NCBI GenBank assembly: GCA_010015805.1
Contig: ML978123.1
Location: forward strand, 2,914,001-2,978,000
Reading direction: 5' to 3'
DNA: 64,000 nucleotides
Source of the DNA: Rhizodiscina lignyota
Lineage: Eukaryota > Ascomycota > Dothideomycetes > Aulographales > Rhizodiscinaceae
Made by a program: the position numbers and the translations under genes. Each line of letters opens with the position of its first letter. Position 1 is the first letter of the stretch. Shown here piece by piece: positions 1-10,143 of this stretch. The notes below the pieces were generated by a model. That model was not told the DNA's origin. It did no database searches and was given only the letters and a program-made list of their open reading frames with translations.

Positions 1-18
1 ACGTGCTTCATCCCTCAC

Positions 19-313
19 ATGCATTTTCGCTGATGCCGCTCTGCGGAGCAGGTACAAACTCACCCGACGCGACATATGACGGCACATCCGATCCCAGGAA
101 ACTCAATACTGAGTTCACATCATTGTCCAAGTCACTGAGAATATCTCGCCTATGTTTGTATGTTCGAGTGGGATCGCGTTGAACGAGGGACGGAGGAGGA
201 GTGATCTGAGGAGCAGCTTCGGCGACGGCGGCGGGACCAGGCGCTGGTGAACCCTCGCCGAGATTTGCCAGTATCGCTAGGAGTAGCGACTGAGGTAAGA
301 TTCTGGATCGCAT
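19..313 (-). CDS. Secreted protein, N-terminal exon only (gene runs off left edge)
   Basis: The ATG at 313 opens about 98 residues with a secretion signal: basic start, a hydrophobic stretch near residues 6-20, then Ser/Pro/Ala-rich sequence. A motif near residues 59-83 (DLDNDVNSVLSFLGSD and following PSYVASG) recurs, to my memory, in unnamed fungal secreted proteins. On the minus strand the frame meets a good GTGAGG donor after position 19, and the in-frame stop at 8 would lie inside that intron, so the gene very likely continues left of the window. Function unknown. The start and signal peptide are well supported; the rest cannot be judged. Confidence 0.6.
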
Positions 314-1146
314 GTTGTACGACTACAGCGGAGTCTATGTAAGAGGCAATTCGGACACTTTGCTGGGGTTAGTTCCAAATCGCGTGCCCTCAGCAATGAC
401 GTCGAAGCTTTGTGGAGAAGGATCCACAAGCAAAGTAACGACTGAACGAGACGCGAGGTATGCAACAGCGAGGGGAGAAGGAGGAACGACAGTCGCCGCT
501 CGAAAATAGAGAACTGGCGAGGTAAGCTGCGTTTGAGATTAGGAAGTCGCTCGCTGTTGTTTTGTTGCAAACGAACCCCTGCTTCTGCGGTTGCCAGGCA
601 TTGCACAGTGAAATGACGTCTATTCGCCAGGGCAGCTAGACTTGTAGGGTTAGCAAATGCGAAGTGGACAAACCAACAACTCTCCGCGCCATCTTATTCG
701 CCGAGAATACGGTTTCAGCGCCAGTGTAACCAGATGTGGCAGTGCATGAAGAAAAGCAGGGAAATTTCAAGGCCGAAACTGGCCGGCATGGAGATCGTGA
801 GTTCCTTGGCTCTTTTAACAAGTAGGTACAAACTAATATTTAATGAGTCTCACTCGGCCTCAGAGGCAAATGATACATTTATAGGTCTGTAGAATTATAA
901 TGGAGTGGCTGATTTATAAAACGACTTGGCACTGTGTTGTTCAAGAAAGCGTGATGGGTATTTGGAGGCCGTTCCAATCCAGAGAACCTTCATGTCCGCC
1001 CTTCCTGTCCACCAGCCATGATAACCACGCCAATCGAAAGACCTCTAAAGGAACCGACCGTACATGGGTATTCCCAAGAATCCAGAGTACGAAGAAATTA
1101 ATCGTCATTCGCAGTCCTTCCTCACACCAAGGCCAATCTCTTTACT
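314..1146. other. Intergenic, nothing recognised
   Basis: This 833-bp stretch holds the promoter of the left-edge secreted gene and the 3' end of the coiled-coil gene. Short open frames here have no start context, splice signals or family resemblance. I see no repeat or RNA gene. Confidence 0.5.
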
Positions 1147-3336
1147 TCACTTCATGTTCTCATCGCTCCAACTGACGCTCCTCGATATGCCTCTCTCCCT
1201 CTCCGCTCCACTGCTGCTCTGCGGAGGCGTGCCCATCTGTGGAGGTGGCTGTTGCAGAGCTTGCTGCTGTTGCTCGGCCTGCTCCTTCTTGCCAAACCAA
1301 CCAGTCACACCACCAATCCAGCTGCCCCTGTTGGCGGCCTTAAGACGGGCCTCCTCAGCAGCAGCGTCGGTGCTTTGCTGCACCAAGCGGAGCTGCCTGA
1401 CTTGCTTGCCAGCAAAGACCGTCGTTTGTGGGCGATCTTGGCTGGAAGCGACGCTGCGGGGTGGAGACGGACTGTCGTTGATGCTACTTTCGCTGGTGCC
1501 GGTCAAGGCGGCAAGAGCCGCATCACGGCCAGGCTCGTCAGATGGTACTGCCTGTGATCCAGAAGGAATACGTGCCGCAGCATTTGGGTTCTCTCCCCGA
1601 GTTGGTAAGGCGAAGAAGCTTGTACTCGCTCTGGTCGGGCTGGCGAGGTTGGGGCTGATCTGGTCCGCGGGTGGTTTGTACATGCTGTTCACAATGCCTG
1701 CGGCGCCTGGAAGAGTATTGCCAGATATGGCACGAGTTTGCAAGCCCAGCCCGCCCCCGCTAATACGTTTGCCCTGCGATACTGACTGAGAACGGCCAAG
1801 AGGAATGCTCGGGGCAGTCTCTGGGTTTTCGTTGACAGTGGGGGCAAGATTCGCGTTTCTAGGTGGGCTGCCAGTCTGCGCCATCTGAGATTGAGGGCGA
1901 GGCCGCGCCTTGTTTGGCCCTGCGACGACCGATCTGGCGCGCTGAAGGAAGGTCTGGCCTTGCGGTGCTGGTTCGTTTTCCTTGTCCTTGGGCGGAGGGA
2001 CGGGGGGTAGCTCCTTTTCTACGCCGGTAGCACTGATGCCGTGAGGTCCTTCTTGAGCATTGCTAAGGACGGATTCGAAGCCTTGGTGCTGCAAGAGGCG
2101 TTCAATAATCTTGTTGATGTAGAGAGTCAACGCCTTGTTCTGATCCTTGAGGGTATTGACTTCTGCTTCCAGTCGTCTGGTGTGTTCTGCATCGACCTCG
2201 GAAGGCGACAAGTCTCCTAGCTCGTCTGCTAGACTCGTCCCAGGCCCACTCCGAGAAGGTGTTCTGTCTTCCATTGACACACGCCTGACGTGCGCAGGAG
2301 AGAAGTCGCCGTTCAAGGTCTTGTCACTCAGCAACACCTGGAAGCTCTCGTTCTCCTCCATCAGTCGCGCGTTCGTCATCCGTGTTTCCATCAATGCCCT
2401 CTCCACCTCATGTATGCGCGTGCCACCCATGTTCTCCATTTCAATAAGCTTGACTTGAGCTTCAGCGAGCTCTAAGCGGAGCGATTCGATGACCTTGTCC
2501 TTCTGCAGTAGTAGTTTCGAGTTATTTCGTGAATTACTGCGTTGGATGCTCGTTGGAGGTGCAAAGTGGCCGGTATCCGTGGTAGGAGACGGGAAGCTAG
2601 CTGTACGATCGTTAACAGAACTCAACACGATCCGCGGAGATCCCTTGCTTCCAAGGAACAACTTACATTGCCTTGCCAATCTGCCATCCTCATCTGTGCC
2701 TGGACGATTGTCTCGTTGCGCTAAATTCTCCTTTAATCGCTGAATGACCTCGTGGAGTTCTTCCTCGCGTGCCTGTGAGTCTTCCTTATCTTTCATCACG
2801 GAAACTCTCTCGGCTTCGAATATACGCTCAAGCTCGTTACGCTGTCTTTGCGATTCCCTCTTCTCGTTCTCGAGCATTTCAACTCGTTCTTCTTCCTCGT
2901 GCATGCGGTCTTCAAGCTTTCCTTGATCCTTAATAGCATCATCCAATTTGCTCTGGAGAACCTCAACTTGCCTCTGAAACTCCTCCGATACTTGTTCTGC
3001 CTTTTGCAGCCTCTCCTTCAAATCATCCACTAAAGCGGCGTTCTCGATTCTCGCATCTTCTTCCTCTGCGGCGTCTAAAGACGGAGTGGAGCTGCTGCTT
3101 AGGCCAGATGGCGCGGCAGGCCTCTTAACAGCTGCCCGAGCAGACACGGGTGAACCGTTTGCTCCTCGCACTGAGCGAGATCGTGCGACTCCGTTGGCTG
3201 GCGTAGAAGCAGACGTGGACGTTCTCGATGGGCTGCGCGCTGGCGACGCGCCAGGGTTGGACGTAGGATTGGCTGAGGGTGTACGGCCACTCGGGGTTGC
3301 GCCAGACGGCGGAGGTTTTTTGAGCGGTCCAGACAT
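1147..3336 (-). CDS. Large coiled-coil protein ('M protein repeat' type fungal protein)
   Basis: Exons 2667-3336 and 1147-2600, giving about 707 residues. The 66-nt intron 2601-2666 has a GTAAGT donor and ACAG acceptor and is in frame, so an unspliced reading of 729 residues is also open. The N-terminal 80 residues are Ser/Pro/Thr-rich. Heptad-like Glu/Lys/Leu sequence spans roughly residues 90-215, with more coiled coil around 250-320 and 360-400. The C-terminal third is disordered, rich in Ser, Pro and Gln, with a short conserved-looking segment near the end (SWIGGVTGWFGKK). Proteins of this type are annotated in fungi as 'M protein repeat protein' with no known role; a cytoskeletal scaffold is only a guess. 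It is divergent from RPL30. Confidence 0.85.
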   Translation of the reverse strand: MSGPLKKPPPSGATPSGRTPSANPTSNPGASPARSPSRTSTSASTPANGVARSRSVRGANGSPVSARAAVKRPAAPSGLSSSSTPSLDAAEEEDARIENAALVDDLKERLQKAEQVSEEFQRQVEVLQSKLDDAIKDQGKLEDRMHEEEERVEMLENEKRESQRQRNELERIFEAERVSVMKDKEDSQAREEELHEVIQRLKENLAQRDNRPGTDEDGRLARQCKLFLGSKGSPRIVLSSVNDRTASFPSPTTDTGHFAPPTSIQRSNSRNNSKLLLQKDKVIESLRLELAEAQVKLIEMENMGGTRIHEVERALMETRMTNARLMEENESFQVLLSDKTLNGDFSPAHVRRVSMEDRTPSRSGPGTSLADELGDLSPSEVDAEHTRRLEAEVNTLKDQNKALTLYINKIIERLLQHQGFESVLSNAQEGPHGISATGVEKELPPVPPPKDKENEPAPQGQTFLQRARSVVAGPNKARPRPQSQMAQTGSPPRNANLAPTVNENPETAPSIPLGRSQSVSQGKRISGGGLGLQTRAISGNTLPGAAGIVNSMYKPPADQISPNLASPTRASTSFFALPTRGENPNAAARIPSGSQAVPSDEPGRDAALAALTGTSESSINDSPSPPRSVASSQDRPQTTVFAGKQVRQLRLVQQSTDAAAEEARLKAANRGSWIGGVTGWFGKKEQAEQQQQALQQPPPQMGTPPQSSSGAERERGISRSVSWSDENMK
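2601..2666 (-). other. In-frame 66-nt intron of the coiled-coil gene
   Basis: On the minus strand this reads GTAAGT at the 5' end and ACAG at the 3' end, length divisible by three with no stop. The encoded 22 residues lack the heptad character of the flanks, which supports removal. Retention would still give a full-length protein. Confidence 0.75.
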
Positions 3337-4032
3337 TGTGAAGCAATTGGAAGAGTGAGGTTTGGGCGAAGATTGATTGTCAGAGATGAAAAGGACAATT
3401 CAAGATCGGGGGAATGCTGCAATCGATATGCTCCCGCAGAACGCGGCAGTGGCCGCCAGGGCAGCACGAGGGAATGTGCAGCTCGCTAAGAATAGGCGCG
3501 AGCTGTTCTCGTGTCAGTGTGGCGGTGCGTAATCAGGTCTTTCGTCCACGTTGAGCTGAAGAGGTGAGGTTGATGGCAAAGGACCGTCGAGGTGACTTTC
3601 TAGGCAGAGATGTTTTGGTCTGCTGAGTGATTCTCTACCCTGAACCCAGACGTATTCATTTCGGCTTGATTCACGAGGGCCGATTGGTGGTCTGCACGCG
3701 TCTCATGCAAGTGAAGGTTCCATGGCCGATGGGTAGGAAGATCGCGAAAGAAGTGCAGAGTCGGGAACAGAATTGGCCTTCGTTCGAACGTCAAACAGGT
3801 TTTCAGAGTCGATAGCTTTCAACTTACGCGTCGCAGAGCGTGAGTGAGACGCGACAGCAGAGAGTCGAGAGGCGACTTTGAAACGACTGGCGCCTCGCTT
3901 AGCTGGCCAATCACGGAAGAGCCACCCACTAACATGTCGCCCGCATTTTCTGCACACTCTTCCTTTCTTCCTTCAACCGGAGCGCACAACAACCTTCAGG
4001 AATTCCAATCATCAACATCCTGAAGCGCAAAG
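3337..4032. promoter_or_regulatory. Divergent promoter region: coiled-coil gene / RPL30
   Basis: This 696-bp region lies between two gene starts that point away from each other. A CCAAT box sits at 3907-3911, about 120 bp before the RPL30 ATG. The last 80 bp before RPL30 are rich in pyrimidines and A, as is usual for highly expressed fungal genes. No coding feature is seen. Confidence 0.5.
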
Positions 4033-4613
4033 ATGGCACCAAAAAAGAGCAAGAAGACGGCTGACTCCATCAACTCGAGACTTGCGCTCGTGATGAAGAG
4101 CGGAAAAGGTATCTATACTTCGAGCACAATTTCTCAAGCATAGTATCCTGACAATATTGCAGTCACTCTGGGCACAAAGTCGACACTTAAGAGCCTTCGT
4201 TCTGGCAAAGCCAAGCTTGTGATCGTATGATAGCTTCAATCTAAAGCTCTTCTTGCAACGACTGACCCTCTCGCAGATTGCAGGCAACACTCCTCCTCTC
4301 AAGAAGTCCGAACTCGAATACTACGCTATGCTTTCCAAGACCAATGTCCATCACTTCGCCGGCAACAACGTTAGTACCCTGCGGTTTCCTTCACACCTCA
4401 CATTTGTCCAACGATCAGACGCGGCTGTCCGCGTTCTGTAGGACTTACCCTGCGAAGAAGTCTCGCTAGACAGACTTTGGAGGGTTGATCAAAAGCTAAC
4501 TTGGCAATAAACAGATTGAGCTGGGCACCGCATGCGGTAAACTCTTCAGATGCAGCACTATGGCCATCTTGGACGCTGGTGACTCTGATATCCTTTCCAC
4601 CACCCCAGCTTAA
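4033..4613 (+). CDS. RPL30: 60S ribosomal protein L30 (eL30)
   Basis: Four exons: 4033-4108, 4163-4224, 4277-4369 and 4515-4613, giving 109 residues against 105 in yeast. All junctions are GT..AG and keep frame. The protein follows the eL30 pattern throughout: an N-terminus with a [14 protein letters not shown] segment, the conserved [12 protein letters not shown] segment, [11 protein letters not shown], and a C-terminus ending near AGDSDIL. eL30 is a small RNA-binding protein of the large ribosomal subunit that recognises kink-turn RNA. In yeast it controls its own splicing; I did not find a clear kink-turn here, so that is not claimed. An AATAAA signal follows at 4765, and RPL10 starts 480 bp downstream on the same strand. 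Confidence 0.97.
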
Positions 4614-5093
4614 ACGGAGGAATTCACGATGGCAACTACAAGCCCATCAAGCACGCCGAGGCGCTTGTCATGACGGATACGGTGCCAGGCATCTCGTGCA
4701 TTTGCACTGTTGTAGCATAGTTCTCATAGAGGATTAAAGTCATGCCTTAATGCCGCATTGATGCAATAAAAGTCTTCAGACTGGACCGCCTCATAGCGTG
4801 TTTTTTATTTAACATATAGCCATCTACCTATGCACAAATTCGTGAAATGCATGTAACAAATTGACTTGAAACTCCCACCCATTTCGTCTTGAAATTTCTT
4901 GCTTCACTTCCAGGTCGGCTCAGTATTTCGACTGGGGCCACCGGAGTTTTTGTTGTTCCGATCGGTTCTTTGTGGGCCCAAATTACGACGCCACTCGCTT
5001 GGAAATCACGATTGACGACAGAACAAGAGGAGTTCAACTTCAACTCTCCTCCTTCCCATCAACAACCCAACACTTCTCTCCAATACCGTCAAG
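4614..5093 (+). promoter_or_regulatory. RPL30 3' region and RPL10 promoter
   Basis: This 480-bp spacer carries the RPL30 3' UTR with its AATAAA signal at 4765-4770, then the RPL10 upstream region, which becomes pyrimidine-rich just before the ATG at 5094. Short open frames here look like noise. Confidence 0.5.
4765..4770 (+). terminator. RPL30 polyadenylation signal AATAAA
   Basis: A canonical AATAAA lies 152 bp after the RPL30 stop and is followed by T-rich sequence near 4800. Confidence 0.5.
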
Positions 5094-5935
5094 ATGGCAC
5101 GCCGTCCAGCGAGGTGCTATCGTTACTGCAAGAACAAGGTCAGTACCTTCTCCTGCGGCTTCACAGCAGCACCGAAAGCAGAGCCGTACTGTCGAGAGCC
5201 CGAATTTCGCCTGTTTTAGCATTGTGTCTACGGAAACTGACATTTTCCCTTAACAGCCATACCCGAAGTCTCGTTTCAACCGTGGTGTCCCCGACCCCAA
5301 GATCCGCATCTTTGACCTGGGCCGCAAGCGCGCCAACGTCGACGAGTTCCCGTTGTGCATCCACCTTGTCTCCAATGAGTACGAACAGTTGAGCTCCGAG
5401 GCTCTCGAAGCCGCCCGTATCTGCGCCAACAAGTACCTCGTCAAGGTTGCCGGCAAGGAAGGTTTCCACCTACGTGTCCGCGCGCACCCCTACCACGTCA
5501 TCCGTATCAACAAGATGTTGTCGTGCGCTGGTGCCGATAGACTGCAGACTGGAATGCGTGGTGCCTTTGGCAAGCCCAACGGCACTGTTGCCCGTGTCAA
5601 CATTGGCCAGATCATTCTCTCTGTCCGCACGAGGGATACTCGTAAGTTGATACCGTTTGCTATAAGCTACCGCGCGAATGAATGCTGACACATTTGCAGA
5701 CCGCGCTACTGCCATCGAAGCTCTCCGTCGCTCGCAGTACAAGTTCCCTGGCCGACAAAAGATCATCGTCTCCAAGAACTGGGGCTTCACGCCTCTCCGC
5801 CGTGAGGAGTATGTCGAGAAGCGCAACGAGGGTCGTTTCAAGGTCGACGGAGCGTACGTGCAGTTCCTGCGCAACAAAGGTCCTCTCGCCTACAACATGC
5901 GCCGCTTCCCCGATGCGTTTGAGACGGAGGCATAG
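5094..5935 (+). CDS. RPL10: 60S ribosomal protein L10 (uL16)
   Basis: Three exons: 5094-5138, 5257-5641 and 5700-5935, giving 221 residues, the normal eukaryotic length. The N-terminus [20 protein letters not shown] is the family signature. The loop segment [20 protein letters not shown] is present, and the C-terminal part keeps SRNxGFTPL-type sequence ([14 protein letters not shown]). uL16 is added late to the 60S subunit, contacts the peptidyl-transferase centre and is needed for release of the export factor Nmd3. The first intron (118 nt) follows codon 15; I looked in it for C/D-box snoRNA motifs and saw none. It is tandem with RPL30, and an AATAAA lies at 6033. Confidence 0.97.
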
Positions 5936-6032
5936 ATTGTGGTGCTGAGATTGGGAATTGCATGATACGAGGCGTGAACAGGGGTTTTCATTAAGCTAGG
6001 TCCCCTGCTTCGGCAGAGAGGTTTCCCGTAGA

Positions 6033-6038
6033 AATAAA
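6033..6038 (+). terminator. RPL10 polyadenylation signal AATAAA
   Basis: A canonical AATAAA lies about 100 bp past the RPL10 stop codon, in a spacer of only 283 bp. Confidence 0.5.
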
Positions 6039-6218
6039 TGCATGGGCTACTTCAAATTTTCTGCTTATGGCTATGTTTTTGGGTATTGCGGTTCCCATTT
6101 TGATCTTATGTGACTTCTCTCTTAATCTACTTAACTGATGAAGAGTAATGAAGCCCTCTCACAGGTAACGTTTCGTCTCTTTATAAAGTCCCAGGGAATG
6201 ACGCACTTGAACCTCAGA

Positions 6219-6852
6219 CTATTTCATTCCCTTGGCCAAGATCGCCTTCACAAGCTCCATTTCGTATTCCTTGAAACTTTTGAATTCAGTATTGGACATC
6301 TCTTCGTCGTCAGATCGTGGCACAAATGAGAGCTTGAGAGAGAGCAAATTCTGCGGTAGACTGCGGACGTTAAGAGCTTTTTTCCACCAGGCATTCTTAA
6401 TCACGACGCCAACCTGGAGGCGGAGATGCTTTCAAGTTGCTGTGAGCTTGCACGATCTCGCAAAGCTTTGCTAGCGGAGGAGACGTTCCTCCGTAAACAG
6501 GTCCGACGTATGCCTCGAGCCTCTCAATTCCTGAGTCCTTACAATAAAAAAGGCCGCATAGTTCCATCTTCTGAACCCTACAGTACAACCCGTAAAGCGA
6601 TGAGATTAACCACCTGTCTAGATCGTAGACCGACATGCACACCCATTGTGTATGTAAGAGGTGTTGGATCGCTTCATCTCTTATCTGGTTGTTGATTCGG
6701 AGGATGGTCGGGTTCTTGAAACATAGGCGCTTCTCGCGCCTGTAAATCTGGAGTAAACAAGATAATGCCTCTTGAGGGTCGCAGAAATCGTAGACTGTCT
6801 GGCGGAGTTCGAGTGGAAGGTCAAGGAAGCGGAATGTAGAAGGCACTGCCAT
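6219..6852 (-). pseudogene. F-box-like (2EXR-type) protein gene with a one-base frameshift
   Basis: The frame from the ATG at 6852 opens with an F-box-like start (FRFLDLPLELRQTVYDFC), continues with NPTILRINNQIRDEA, a pattern common in fungal 2EXR/F-box-like proteins, and then stops at 6397. A second frame shifted by one base carries on in family style to a stop at 6219. Dropping one base of the TTT at 6430-6432 (plus strand) joins both parts into about 210 residues, with NLKHLRLQV at the joint. No splice pair explains the shift. It is either a recent inactivation or a sequencing or assembly error. F-box proteins are substrate receptors of SCF ubiquitin ligases, but this short fungal group has no known substrate. 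Confidence 0.6.
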
Positions 6853-7631
6853 GTTGGCTGAGCTGAGTGTTGAAGGACGTCTTCTAGTCGAGGGTGAGGG
6901 TTGAGGGAGAGTATGCTAATTTATATGTCATCGTAGTTTGCTTATTTGGTAGGAAATTTGAAATCTTACCGTTGTCACGTTAGAGATCTGGAAGTAGAAA
7001 GAGGTGAGTGCTGGAACGGGCGAGTATCTAAGTAGAAGTCTGCGAGTGTTAGTTTTAATGACACACAATGAACGCAAGCTTTTGCGAGTCCGCTGGATCT
7101 TGTTAAAGAGACTTGGCGCCTTGAAAGTTCTATGTGATAAGTGGAGCTGATGATTCAATTTAACCTGGAGATCTATATTGGTATGCCCTTGCTCCTCTGC
7201 ATATTTCAAGAGCATCCACCCGCCTGCTACTGCAGCTTCAGCAACCTTTCACATTGCCCCGTCTCACAGCCCGGTGATTTCGATGCCGCCCACCTCTTTG
7301 CCTCCGCATTGAACACTCACTGCTGTTACCAACTAGGTGTTTATGTGCAATGGCCTTGGCATATATTAATACTGCCATTTTCTAATCTTCAATCTTCGCG
7401 CACACCTTCAGCATCATCATTGAAGACCTCCCATCGCGCATTCGAAATCCTGCCGACCAATTCCATCACCTACATGGATCCTGAACAGATGGGAGGCTTT
7501 GGCACATCCTGACGAGGCTCCTAAGACACTGGACCAGCCTTCGATCCAGTAGGAGAAAATTGATAAATCAAGTGAATCGCTCATGGTTATACTCCAAACC
7601 TATGCATACATGCTGCTATCCACTTCGCGTC
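6853..7631. other. Intergenic, nothing certain
   Basis: This 779-bp stretch lies upstream of the F-box-like gene and downstream of the AP-1 gene. A minus-strand open frame of about 95 codons at 6928-7215 has no good start or splice context and could be a relic. I call nothing here. Confidence 0.4.
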
Positions 7632-10143
7632 TCAAAACAGCCCAAGTATATCATCATTCGTCTTCTTCTGCGCCGCCGGGCTCGCCACCTGCTGCCCTGC
7701 CGGCGGTGGCTGATTTCCTCCTCCACCCATATCCAGTCCTGCAAACCCGTTCATCAAGTCATTACCACTGGGAGTGGCCTGGCCAAATCCGCCGCTCGCC
7801 GGAGTCGCTGCGCTTCCATTGCCAAAGATACCCATGAGATCGTCCATGTTGCCGCCTGCCGTCTGAGGAGAGGCCACCCCAGGCGACTCGACGCGCTGCG
7901 GCGTGCCCGCCAGGCCCTCGAGTCCTGATGCGCCGGATGTGGGTTGCTTTTGAAGAGAGGCTGGAGCTGCACCGTCGAAGTCGATGTCGAGAAGGTTTTC
8001 GACGTTGCTTTGTGGGACGGAGGCACCGCCTTGGGCTGCTGCTGCGACTGCGGCAGCGGCGATTGGATTCTCGAGGGCGAGTTCTTGTTGCTCTCTGCAC
8101 AAAGGATATTAGTATTGAATTGGTTAGTTTCTAAGGGATCGACATACTCGATGGCAGCTCTTTGTACAGCGTCGGCGCCAAAGCGGCCTTGGCCAATGAA
8201 TGTTTCTGGTGGTTTGTGGTAGACGGAAGCGAGCGTTGAAAGTTCCGTTAAGAGCTGTTCTAGGAGTGCGGGGGGGAGTGATTGGATAGTTGTTGTAATT
8301 GCAGGCTTTTCCGAAAGGACGATGTTCTATTCATGTTAGCTGCTTCGCCCCCGAAAGCCCAATGTATATAACTGACCTTGGCGATTGCTGGATCGCTCGA
8401 AAGTAATCTCCAGTATACGTATGCTCGGTCGCGGATATCGGGGTTGTCATTCTCGACGGTGGCAGCTTGGAGGACCTTCTGTACAAGAGCCTGTGACTGA
8501 TCTGGTTTCTTCAGGAAGAGTTTTACCACAGCTGTCAATATCTGGAGTTGGGTCTGTGTGAATTCCTCCGCGAACCCATCCACGAAACCAGACAAGATGT
8601 CTCCTGCATTCGCAATCTTCTCGGCATACTCTCCGACAATCCAGATCAATGACCCTCTCGCATTTGGCTCATCAAGCTCGTCGATGGACTGGCATAGTGT
8701 CGGGATTATACCCTCGTAGCCGGGGTATTTGCGGAAAATATCCTTGATAACGACGATGGCCTCTTGGACAACGTAGTTGACCTTGGTGGCTATCAGATCC
8801 AGAAGAGTATTCACGCATTTCTCGCTAGCGCCCTCGATTTTGATGGCAACCTGGCCAATGGCTTTCACAGCGCGTCGGACAAAATCCATGTCGACCTCCA
8901 TTGCATACTCTTTGAGTTCCGCAAGTAATTGGTCGACATTCTTCTCGTTCGCTATCCGTACCATGATCTCCAGCTTCTCGAGTTTGAGGTATGGCGGATC
9001 GTTATATTTACAGAAGAAGACGCGCATCTCTTTGCTGAGGATATCTGGCTGTTTCTGAAGGAGGAGATCGATGTTTCGGAGAGCTACGTATTGGACTTCG
9101 GCTTGGGAGGATACGAGTGTGACGAGAGGGGGTGCCATCTTCTTGTGATATGATTTCGCCAGGTCTGGGCTGATATACCGAGCATGCAAGAATACGGCTT
9201 TGACGGCAGATAGGACGACGCTCGGGTTGACATGCTGGAACTGTGGTGTTACTCTTTCGCAAATGTGCTCTGACTCTTTCACGTCCGCCGCCTTGTAGTC
9301 GGCTAGACTTGATAAAATCTTTATCCGACCCCACTCTGTGCACTCATTCAAGGCCAACAACATCTTCTTCAGTGTCGCCGCTGTCACGACGAATGCCTTC
9401 ATATCGGGAGAGGCCTCGTTGATCTCCATCAGTGCTGTCACTGAGTTAGCCACAACCATTGGATTGGGGTCTCCAATAAGCTCTTGTAGCGTCTCGACAA
9501 AGCCGTTCTCGAGGCACATGGCCGGATTCATGTCAAAGAGTTTTGCGACGCAGAGTACCGCAGTCTTTCGCACATATGGCGACTCATCTCGAAGAGTTTT
9601 TCGCAATGGTTCTTCGATATAGTCGATCATTTTATCCACTCTTATGCAGCCCATCGTTCGTATGGCAAGTGCGCGGATGAGTGGGTTTGGATCTTCAGAA
9701 TCTTGAACGAAGGTATTGACGGCGAGGATACAGAGGTCGGGATGCGATTTCGCGTAGTTCCTTGACAGGGCGTTAGATAAAAGCATATAACAGTCAACGG
9801 AGTCTCATTACATCAAATATAAGTACACAAGCTTCTTCTGATCCAGGTCCGATGTCGACATATTCTTGAGCACGTCGGGGAAAAGTGCGGAGACATCTTT
9901 GCCCAATGTCATGGCCATGATGGTCTTCTGAATGGCTTCCTTTCTGGAACAGGTTCAGTAAGGAACAGAGAAGCTCCTCCATAGTACATCTTACCGCTCG
10001 TATGCATATTGTGAGCTTGCAAAATGTTAGCTGTAAGCCTTCATTGGTCTACGGGCAATGCCATACACTAATCCTGCCCGAAGCTCAAACGTCTCTCCCT
10101 TCCGCGGCGGCGCAAATGCGCCTCTTATCCTATTAACCGCCAT
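7632..10143 (-). CDS. APL2: AP-1 complex subunit beta (beta-adaptin)
   Basis: Six exons in transcript order: 10067-10143, 9995-10015, 9812-9943, 8377-9760, 8148-8326 and 7632-8094, giving 751 residues. The start [17 protein letters not shown] and the adaptin HEAT-repeat trunk (about residues 10-590, with [19 protein letters not shown]) match fungal AP-1 beta closely. The hinge carries a clathrin-box-like LLDID near residue 632, and the protein ends in NDDILGLF. There is no long ear domain, as usual in fungal AP-1 beta. The protein is the large beta subunit of the clathrin adaptor for trans-Golgi/endosome sorting, where it binds acidic dileucine cargo and clathrin. Exon 2 is only 21 nt. AP-2 beta is the alternative; the start and tail favour AP-1. 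Confidence 0.95.

Noticed and set aside
5139-5256. Possible snoRNA in RPL10 intron 1
   Set aside because: The intron length would allow one and a CTGA is present, but there is no C box or pairing terminal stem.
6928-7215. Minus-strand frame of 95 codons upstream of the F-box-like gene
   Set aside because: Some helical-looking sequence, but no usable start, splice partner or recognised family; possible relic only.
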